From the NCBI GenBank assembly GCA_964035575.1, contig OZ037835.1:1736001-1800000 (forward strand): a DNA stretch of 64,000 bases. The letters run 5' to 3'. This document shows positions 56,666 through 64,000 of this stretch, in pieces. The stretch's first letter is position 1. Each line of letters starts with the position of its first letter. Both the position numbers and the translations under genes were made by a program. The notes under the pieces are model-generated. The model was not told the origin of the DNA. It saw only the letters and a program-made list of their open reading frames with translations, and searched no databases. Source of the stretch: Rhynchopus sp. YZ270_cl-10 (lineage: Eukaryota > Euglenozoa > Diplonemea > Diplonemida > Diplonemidae).

Positions 56666-58359
56666 TGTCCCGGATTGGATTTTGGACTCCGGACCCCATA
56701 TTTAGAAATAGCCCTGTGTTCTAAACAATGAGCATCACAGCGGTTGACCCTGGTATTTTTGGTATTTTTTGAAAATCTCAGCTCAAAAAATACCAAAAAA
56801 AAAAAATACAGGGTTTTGGATTGAGGCTGGGGTGGAGGAGTGGGGGCTCCGCCCACCTCTCACCTACCCCCCACAGAATTCTATTTTTAGAAGACAATTT
56901 TCTTCTATTTTACCGGAAAAGGAAGATGCACTGCGGCGCGAGCTTTCAACCCACCCTTCCCGCGACATAGTAGGCAATTTTAAGCGCAATTTTTAGAAAT
57001 GTTGCGTACCGTGGCTTCGCCACGAGTTTAACACTGAAAAGATGGGGAATATGCTTGAACGCGCTGTTGCCCTGTTTCTCAGCAACAAGCGTCCCAGATT
57101 CAAGAGAAAACGGAGGTGTTCCTGCTGATGGCGGAGGAGTTGGAAAACGTCGCTCCCCCCGTATTTGTTTCCGGAATTGAGCTTCTGAGGACCTTTTTCG
57201 CGCGAAGCGCGAAAAATTTTTTTTTGCCAAAAAGAAAGAAATTGGGCGTGGAATTCTAAAATTTTTCGGGGAAAACGGCATATTTAGCGATAAGTATGGG
57301 GAGCTGCGTAATCCCTGTTGCGTGACCCCCCCAAATTCTAAAATCTGTGGGACAGCGTGCTCTGACATAGGTTGTACTCATTAAAAAACCGGTAAAAATA
57401 CAAGTAATGTGTGATGGTCAAAAGTGCAAAATTCCTTCGCCAATGCATTATTTGGGCATTTGTTATACCTGGAGAATATGGTCAGATCACTCTTCAGACC
57501 ACCAGCCAACGAAATATACCGTAATTGTACAGAGGTTGGACAGTACAAAAGTTGGGCTTTTGGCCAACTTGGCCTGGTGTTGAACGCCGCATCCCCCGCC
57601 ACAATGGGCATAAATGTCCTCTTGGTCCGTAAAGGGTTAAAAAGAGTGTCTCACGATACACATACAACCACTCGCGATTGGATAGATATTGTTACAAAGG
57701 GAATTCAGAACAAAACAACACCCTGCCCCATACACACTAAATTGCCATGCTTCAAGAGCATGCCTGCCGGGCCAAAAATTACTGTGGCAAAAAGGCAGCA
57801 AGACCACCCACAAAGAGTGTGAATTGTATTGGATGGACAGGGGTTTGCACAGTGATGATGTTACTACGACTAGGTTTTTGGCGATATTACATGTGCATGT
57901 TACATGCCATGCCGTGACGTGCTGCTTCATGGTATACGCATGTCATAGAATGTCGCGATTTTTTACGATTCGTATTTCGGGTTTTGCGAATTTTGTTCCA
58001 GAAAAGTACACCCCAAAAATGGCAAAAAAGGTGACATTTTACGTCAAAACACCGCTAAAAGTTACTCTCGGCCGATTTCAGGGGGGTTGTGGGCACCTGT
58101 GGGGGCTCCCTCCCTGGTGTGGGCCAGCGATCAACGACATAATATGGGAAAAAAAAAACGATCGTTTTTTTTTTTCCTTCACGATCGTGAAGAAAAAGGT
58201 GCTTTTTTTTCACGATCGTGAAGAAAAAAAAAAAAAAAAAACGATCGTTTTTTTTTCTTCACGATCGTGAAAAAAAAAAAAAAAAAAAAAGACCGATCAC
58301 TTTTTCCCAGATTCGTAAAAAAAAAAAAAAAAAAAAAAACGATCGTTTTCACCCTATGT
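56666..58359. other. Interior of the 53-kb element: repeats, no gene
   Basis: Positions 56940-57030 match 1985-2110 inverted. Positions 57690-57840 match part of 9780-9900. Positions 57424-57660 have an open frame of ordinary composition (SLFRPPANEIYRNCTEV...) with no recognised domain. Positions 58145-58350 are poly-A/T with ACGATCGT palindromes. Confidence 0.4.
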
Positions 58360-58545
58360 TTTTTAAGGTTCAAAAATCGACTTGTCTTTTTGGTAAAAAC
58401 CACGAAATTTCGGGTTCGCAAAACCGCGTTTTAGACCCCCACAGATGCTCAAAAGTGCCAAATTTTGCTTTTAATGGCCTCAAATCGTCGAAATTAGCCC
58501 TCTTTAGGGGCGAAAAAAAAAATTCGAGAGTCCCTTTCCCTGGGA
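58360..58545. repeat. Dispersed repeat, inverted copy of 925-1130
   Basis: See 925-1130. Here it abuts the right terminal palindromes of the 53078-58713 element. Confidence 0.65.
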
Positions 58546-58713
58546 GGCAATAGCCACCGGCAACTGCACCACTACGAGATTTTACGAGATTTTACGAGAT
58601 TTTACGAAATTTTACGATCGTAAATTTTCGTAGTACGATCGTAAATTTTCGTAGTACGAGGAAAAAAAGGCTACGATCGTAAAATTTCGTACTACGATCG
58701 TCGGCAACCCGTG

Positions 58714-59580
58714 TTTTCATTTTTTTTTTTAGATCCTGATTGGCCTTTGCTTGCATTGTGTGACATCTGTTGTCATTTCTTTTGCAGCTGGTGCCTTGTC
58801 TGGCGGGTTTGCAACACTACTTCCCCAGCCTTCATTTCTTTTCTTGTGCGGCAGATGATATGCAACTGCCTATTGGTGGTGTGATCGTCGTGGCACAAAA
58901 AGAAAGAAATAAAATGAATTATTTTCAAAGGAAACAGTCAGTTACCGTATTCGCAAAAATTATCCACCGTAAAAATGTTCGACCTTTTCAGGATTTTTCT
59001 GGAATTATACCCTAGCCTGTTTTTTTTGAAATGGTCAGACCGAGATATAGTCGAGTTATCCCAATTTTTGGGTTTTTAGGGAACATCTGAACTTATTTTT
59101 TTTTACGCAACACTACTGAGCGGAAAGTGCCACGTCGTTCACTACAAACCGCGCTCCGCAACACCACCACCCAACAAGATGAAATATAGTGTGTGGAAGC
59201 GCCAACGCGTAAACTATTTTTTTTTTTTTTTTGGGCCAATCCCAAAAATTTTCACAAATTCTGTTGATTTCTCACCAAAGGGGAGGCGCTTGCCCCCTAG
59301 CTCATTTGCCCCCAAGCCAGTAGTGGTGGGGGGGAGATGCTCTAGGTTTGCGAGGCTTTGCTCTTTGAGTTTCTACCATACAAAAAGCTGAGATTTCAAA
59401 AAAAAAAGCGAATAAAAATTACTCTGAAAGGGTTGAGGACGTGTGTACTATACCTTCCGTAGTACAACAAAAAGGTTGGTTGTGATGCATATCTAGGTCT
59501 TTGTGCCAATGTTATACACAGCAAGACCCCTGACTATATGGGTTCGTCCCAGCGCTTCGCCCTACATTGAGTAAGTGACT
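58714..59580. other. Gene-free stretch with repeats
   Basis: Positions 58942-59010 are a half-copy of the MITE end seen at 62895 and 63779 ('accgtaaaaatgttcgacct'). Positions 59104-59215 are the fourth R1 copy. Positions 59470-59555 match 4813-4895. No gene. Confidence 0.45.
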
Positions 59581-59644
59581 GTCATACAACAACAAAAACA
59601 AAGGCAAAGGCAATGATACACTTGACGTGGTTTGCAGTCCACAG

Positions 59645-59760
59645 GAAATCAGGTCTCCGAAGTTGCCGTGCACATCGCCGATCACCCAGCAGTCGCTCTC
59701 GACATCGACCAGCGGGCATGTGTCCTGGAGGAGCGTGTGCAGCGTAACTCTGGAGAACCT
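59645..59760 (-). pseudogene. Exon-like fragment of a PPP-family phosphatase
   Basis: The minus strand reads VTLHTLLQDTCPLVDVESDC then WVIGDVHGNFGDLI. GD-x-HG-(N/Q) with the preceding V-x-V-x-x-D pattern is the first metal-binding motif of Ser/Thr protein phosphatases. An AG (CTCAAAG) precedes it, as for an acceptor. After about 40 codons the sequence becomes low-complexity, with no later phosphatase motifs (GD-x-VDRG, GNHE) nearby. Either a stranded exon or a gene with long introns; I favour a fragment. Confidence 0.45.
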
Positions 59761-59839
59761 TTGAGGTTGTCAACTTCACCAATACTTTTGATATAAGAAG
59801 CAGTTGGCGACCCGCCTTTTTACGTCCACACGACACAAA

Positions 59840-60530
59840 TGGAAAGAGCTCGAAACTCGATGAACGTTGCTACTCCGTAACAAAATTTGGAACAGTTTTT
59901 TTTTTGTTTTCCCGTCCAGAGAAAGAAGTTTTCAAAAAAAGGGGGGAAAAACCCCCTTTTCAATATAACGAAAAGAGAGGCTCTCTATTGTTCAGCAAGA
60001 ATTAGATGACCTTTTTTTCTTCGCCTTTTTATTCGATTTTTTCTTTCTCCAAAATATGAGTGTGCATTCATATGTCCGAATGCGCATTTTTGTTTTTTAT
60101 TACTATCACAAGAGGTCTTTGTATCTCAAGCCACATTTTTTTTTCTTTTTCAAGTTGTAGTTTTGCTTCCTACGGTTTTGAGATGTTTTGCACTAACAAG
60201 CAAAAACGATCATTCCTGCACGAGACATCTTTATTTCATATGTTATATGCAACACGAAGCATGCTCAACTTACAACTTTTCCCTTTTTTTTCCCCTTCAT
60301 TCATGAAATACTTCAGTCATACGAAAGCCACGGTGCACCCTCATGTTATCTTTCCACTTTTTTGCCTTTTTTTTTTTGCTTTTTTTTCCCCCCTGAAAAA
60401 GGTGAGAAAAGCTGCCTGGGCACAGTTTGCCTCCGTGTACATTCCAGACAGGAAGGGGTAGGTTCAAAGCATCTGAAGACTTTTTTTAAGACAAAAACAC
60501 AGCAACTTTCGGAAATAACGAATAGGAAAA
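59840..60530. other. Gene-free stretch
   Basis: T-rich sequence. The 133-codon frame at 60060-60461 is Phe/Ser-rich and follows the base composition. No gene or repeat is recognisable. Confidence 0.4.
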
Positions 60531-60538
60531 GTTGCAGT

Positions 60539-61449
60539 CAGGGGTCCTAAGAGTGGTAACTTTTACCACTTCTGAAGTGACCTTTTTTATTTTTTTGAAA
60601 TCCGAAGGTCACTTCGAAGTGACCTTCGAAAAGTGCCCTAAAAAGTGACCTTTTTATTTTTATTTTTTGAAATCCGGTGTCACGAAGTGACCTCGGATGC
60701 TTAACATACACCGGGAACACGTTGGAGGGTCCGGGAATTTTTTTTCTTTTTTGCCAAGATCAGGAGTCTGCAGGGCTGCAGGTTGCCACAATTTTAAGCG
60801 CATTTTTTTGAAATGTTGCGTACCGTGGCTTCGCCAGAAACTTTCGTTTTAGAAAAATACGTAAGTAATTTACGGAAACTGACGATAATTACCAACGACA
60901 GTGCCATTTTATGTCAACATTTTTTAGAAATGTTGCGTACCGTGGCTTCGCCAGAAACTTTCGTTTTAGCAAAATACGTAAGTAATTTACGGAAACTGAC
61001 GATAATTACCAACGACAGTGCCATTTTATGTCAACATTTTTTAGAAATGTTGCGTACCGTGGCTTCGCCAGGAACCTTTGGGTGACATGACCGCCGTTTC
61101 TTTTATTAATGTACTGAGGTTACTGATAAGAAGGCTGACACCCACTAAACATCTGCCAAAACATCTGCCTATGGCTGTGTTGTGTTGTTCGTGGTAAGAA
61201 GCATAACGGTGGCATCAGACTGCGACACCGCGAAATTGCCTCACAAAAAAAAAAATCGTATCTAGTACTCTGTCCCTATGATACGGCGATAACCAACGTC
61301 CGGTGTATGTCCGAGGAATTTGCACCTTTTCGACCTCACTTTTGTTGTTCCTCTGAGGGGGGAAAGTTTTTTTTTCCCTCCCCAAAAAACGAGAAGTGAC
61401 CTTGAAGTTACCATTTTTAATTTTTTTGAGAACAGCGTTAGGACCCCTG
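60539..61449. mobile_element. Non-autonomous hAT element with CAGGGGTCC ends and 8-bp TSD
   Basis: The ends are caggggtcctaa and its complement (ttaggacccctg), the classic hAT terminus. They are flanked by GTTGCAGT at 60531-60538 and 61450-61457. Subterminal 'gaagtgacct' repeats occur near both ends. Inside is a 117-bp tandem repeat (60811-61044, plus a partial third copy to ~61070) that begins with 'aaatgttgcgtaccgtggct', a sequence also at 56990 and, inverted, at 2010. No transposase. The 117-bp unit is 39 codons and open, giving a repeated frame that is probably not a gene. Confidence 0.88.
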
Positions 61450-61457
61450 GTTGCAGT

Positions 61458-62456
61458 GCATTTTTTTTTTTTTTTTCACTGTAACCTACCATGGTAGGCG
61501 TGACGCTGACTACACGGTAGCATTTTTTCAAAAAATCAAAAAAAAGAAAAAAGAAACCATGGTGTGATTCAGGGGGTACGGACAACCCACGGACAATCCA
61601 CGGAAGAACCACGAGGGAACCACGGAGAACTGTTTCGGGCTATATTAAGATTTGCGGAGCACCTTCGGGAGAACCACGGGGGAACCACGGAGAATCCGTT
61701 TGGGTGATCACACCAACCCTGGTGTTTCGTGAGCCCAGGGTGTCAGCCCAGAGTCGATAAACTCTCACACATCTTGGGGCGAAGTGTGCAAGCTGTGTCC
61801 CCCATCCGTAGTTTTTGTTTTATTCATAAAAGCTGCTCTGAAGGGTGGACGAATGACGTCGATACCTTCCGTAGTAAAAAAAGGCTTCGGCCAACATTGA
61901 GTACAGATGTTATTAGCCCCAAGTGGAATTCTTAGACACAATGTAAAAAAATAGAAAACGACTTCAGGATATGACAGTTAAATGAAATAAAGAAAACACT
62001 TTTTCGTTTATCGCACCGCAAAAGGTTTGTGTTTTTCACTGATGAATGTGAGTGATGTTAGTGGAAAAACAATACGCTAAAGCGGGCACGCACCATCCGT
62101 CGTTTTCCATTTCTATTCGTCAATGCTTGATAACACAAAAAAAAAATTAGAGCGAAGACGTGCCCATCAGGCAGCCTCGCTAATCTAACAAATTATCGGG
62201 GGGGAAAAAAACAAATAAAAAAGGTACAAAAGCTGCCAAACACATAATTTACGCTCATCTCTTTTCTTGATATGGTATGTTATCTTTCCAGCATCTTCTT
62301 TTTCTAGAAAGGACTTTAGGTTGCCTATAACCAAAACACAATTTTTTTTTTTAGCAAAGGTGCCCTGCATTTTCATCTCCCCGTCTGAAATGCTTTCTTT
62401 CTTCAAGGTTTTTTTTAAAAAAAATTAAGCTGACTAAGGCTCAGGGTCATCTTATA
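61458..62456. other. Gene-free stretch
   Basis: Positions 61575-61710 contain several 'accacgg(a/g)' units. Positions 61855-61910 share 'ataccttccgtagta' and 'acattgagta' with 59445-59575. Positions 61960-61980 are inverse to 50769. The rest is AT-rich with no gene. Confidence 0.4.
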
Positions 62457-62458
62457 TA

Positions 62459-62594
62459 CAGTAAGACAACAAACATCGGTGGGGTAAAAACCCTCCTTAG
62501 AATTTTGAAATCCCAAAATCCACCTTAGTTTTTACCCCTCCGGTGTTTTTACCCCACCAAAATTTTTACCCCACCGGTGTTTGTTGTCTTACTG
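62459..62594. mobile_element. Tc1/mariner-like MITE, 136 bp, TA target
   Basis: The ends cagtaagacaacaaaca and its complement are near-perfect inverted repeats (~34 bp, continuing into 'ccggtggggtaaaaa'), flanked on both sides by TA. The whole is almost a palindrome with extra internal 'ttaccccaccgg' copies. A CAGT terminus with TA duplication is typical of Tc1/mariner. A second family member starts at 63554. Confidence 0.8.
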
Positions 62595-62792
62595 TAAACT
62601 TTTCTATCTACTTGCTCGACGATGTGACCAGAACAGTTGTGCCATGAAAAGGGACGTCTGTCTATTCCCAGCGAAAGAGACATTGCAAAAAGCTTTTTTT
62701 TGGGTCACTACATTGCCACCAAGCCTTTTGCACTAGATTAGTCATTCGATGGGTGAACAGCCTCTGCTTTCCATCTACCCCACCCCGCTCTC

Positions 62793-62822
62793 TCTTCTCT
62801 CTCTCTCTCTCTCTCTCTCTCG
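62793..62822. repeat. (CT)n microsatellite
   Basis: About 15 CT dinucleotides inside a pyrimidine-rich stretch. Confidence 0.9.
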
Positions 62823-62894
62823 GTCACGCCACCCCCTCCTGTCTGGGTGCAAATACGTTACCAACACTCTATCAATGAATACGTATTTTACGTA

Positions 62895-63141
62895 TACCGT
62901 CATCGTAAAAAAAATTATCGACCGTAAAAAACACGGGTTGCCTACGATCATAGTACGATATCTTTACGATTGTAGCTCTTTTTTTTTGATTGCGCTACTG
63001 GATCGTAGTTGATCGTAGTACGATATTTTACGATCGTTTTTTTTTGGTACGATCGTAGGCAACCCCTGAAAAAAGGTAGAACTTCCAGAAAAATCCTAAA
63101 AAGGTCGAACATTATTACGGTCGATTTTTATGATTACGGTA
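62895..63141. mobile_element. MITE split by a second MITE (nested)
   Basis: The outer element has ends taccgtcatcgtaaaaa and the complement of tttttatgattacggta. At 62932-63068 it is interrupted by a 137-bp MITE with ends cacgggttgcc / ggcaacccctg, flanked by AAAAAA (62926-62931, 63069-63074). The inner MITE shares termini, 6-bp TSD and ACGATCGT palindromes with the 5.6-kb element at 53078. Copies of the outer element's end are at 58942 and 63779. Confidence 0.78.
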
Positions 63142-63267
63142 ATACATATGAGTGGTACGTAGCAGTTTTTTTTATTTTCGTATTGTGCGTATTTTTCGAG
63201 ATACGTGGGGTAGTTATGTATTTGCCACAGCCCTGAGGTCCCCCCTTTCCCCTCCCCTCACCCCATC

Positions 63268-63319
63268 CACGACGGTGAAGTAAAATGACTTGATGTGTGG
63301 TTTTTACTTCACCGTCGTG
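63268..63319. repeat. 52-bp hairpin
   Basis: 'cacgacggtgaagtaaaa' and its complement 'tttttacttcaccgtcgtg' surround a 15-bp spacer. The sequence resembles 4050-4105 next to the palindromic element at 3825. Confidence 0.75.
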
Positions 63320-63553
63320 TAGCCCCCCCTCGTGCTCCTTGTCTCCTTATATTTTTACGCAAAAGCTCCCCTCTGCACCTTCGGTCCCACACCAAGGTAT
63401 CCTGTCAGAGAAATTTTCAAAGTGTTTATTCTTATCAGACTCAGACAGAAACTTACTATCAAAAATAACGCACACAATACCCCCACCCCTTTCCTCCGCC
63501 CCATAATTTTTTTTTGCTTTTCTTGCATGCAGTACTAGAAAACCGGAATAATA

Positions 63554-63730
63554 CAGTAACACAACAAACACCGGATGGGGTAAAACCTAATTAACTACGA
63601 CGTTGCGATGAAAGCAAAGCCGCAGTTTGAAGCACTGCGAAAGAAGTACTGCCTGCGCAATCCTACAGTCTGAGTATCACTGCAGCGACCTCCGCAAAGT
63701 CTGGGACCGGGTCTGTGACCTGCCCATTAT
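63554..63730 (+). mobile_element. Left end of a Tc1/mariner-like element with coding scrap
   Basis: TA precedes 'cagtaacacaacaaacaccgg', the same terminus as at 62459. It is followed by coding-like sequence: MKAKPQFEALRKKYCLRN in one frame and YHCSDLRKVWDRVCDLPIIW in another. I do not recognise the protein. No matching right end is found before the window stops. Confidence 0.45.
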
Positions 63731-63778
63731 ATGGTGTAAACCCCCCATCCGTATACTATTTACATACGCATATTATTA

Positions 63779-63870
63779 ACTACCGTAATCGTAAAAATTG
63801 TGGACCGTAAAAATGTTCCAGTTTGCCAAAAAACCCCAAAAAGTTCCAGAATTTTTACGGTCCAACATTT
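63779..63870. repeat. Copy of the 62895-type MITE end
   Basis: 'taccgtaatcgtaaaaattg' and 'gaccgtaaaaatgttcc' with an inverted partner 'ttccagaatttttacggtcc'. Short palindromic element or solo end. Confidence 0.6.
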
Positions 63871-64000
63871 TTTGGGGGGGTTTTTTTGTGTTAGCAGTTT
63901 TTGGTTTTTTGGTTTTTTTTTTCCCCCTTTTCCACCAAGCTTTTTCCCAGATCGTGATCATGATCTGGTTTTCAGGAATTTTGGAAAAAAAAAAAAAAAA

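Larger units (their letters stand above)
53078..58713. mobile_element. 5.6-kb transposon with CACGGGTTGCC ends and 6-bp TSD
   Basis: The left end cacgggttgccgacgatcg (53078) and the right end are inverted repeats. They are flanked by TTTTCA at 53072-53077 and 58714-58719. Both termini continue into clusters of the palindrome ACGATCGT/TACGATCGTA (53090-53195, 58560-58705), with more at 54790-54905 and 58145-58350. The same ends with a 6-bp TSD bound the 137-bp MITE at 62932, so the family mobilises. No intact transposase is inside. The interior is a patchwork of other repeats (R3, R4, the 9548-type repeat, a hAT transposase scrap), so it is old or non-autonomous. Confidence 0.75.

Noticed and set aside
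60060-60461. 133-codon Phe-rich ORF
   Set aside because: Composition follows the T-rich base content; no motif, no conserved start context, no neighbours to support it.

Overview
The window is nuclear DNA from a single-celled eukaryote that I cannot name. Large intron-poor genes of fairly high GC sit in AT-rich, homopolymer-rich DNA full of transposons and simple repeats. Two GT-AG introns can be placed by reading frame (8021-8314 in the beta-oxidation gene; 32906-32963, minus strand, in a transposon gene). Cys-rich ACC-x-C-GGG repeats, a NACHT/WD40 receptor and a peroxisome-type fused hydratase/dehydrogenase fit several protist groups (stramenopiles, haptophytes, alveolates and others), so no lineage is claimed.

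Layout. 1-5.5 kb: decayed repeats and small inverted-repeat elements. 5.55-8.5 kb: a zinc-finger ORF (minus) divergent from a two-exon peroxisomal-type enoyl-CoA hydratase/3-hydroxyacyl-CoA dehydrogenase. 8.5-12.1 kb: LINE 3' fragments and a 1.2-kb hAT-like element with an 8-bp target-site duplication (TSD). 13.2-22.1 kb: a 1769-aa ankyrin / ADP-ribosyltransferase / NACHT / pentapeptide / WD40 protein, then a two-pass membrane protein with a class III cyclase fold that lacks catalytic residues, then a fossil WD40 tail. 22.2-25.5 kb: a block dominated by 9-, 5- and 8-bp tandem arrays. 26.4-34.1 kb: a nested pair of DNA transposons with readable TSDs. The inner, 6.4 kb long, carries an 805-aa putative transposase and a second, intron-containing gene. 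34.7-41.0 kb: a second whole cyclase-like gene, a truncated LamG gene, a vWA membrane protein and remnants of a third cyclase/WD40 unit. 41.3-49.3 kb: a 2660-aa surface protein (LamG, ten Cys-rich repeats, Pro-Thr stalks, two propeller-like regions, EGF-like, one TM). 49.4-64 kb: no intact gene; mostly transposon ends, including a 5.6-kb element with CACGGGTTGCC ends, a 0.9-kb hAT element, nested MITEs and small coding fossils (hAT transposase C-terminus, a PPP-phosphatase-like exon).

The most interesting theme is a receptor-type cluster grown by tandem duplication. Every cyclase-like copy is followed by a scrap of the WD40 gene's last repeats and 3' flank, and two of the units run on into a LamG gene. 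The two whole cyclase-like proteins are nearly identical except across about 210 ectodomain residues, where most of their differences lie. With the NACHT-ART-WD40 protein this resembles recognition loci (fungal NWD incompatibility genes, NLRs), but that role is inference.
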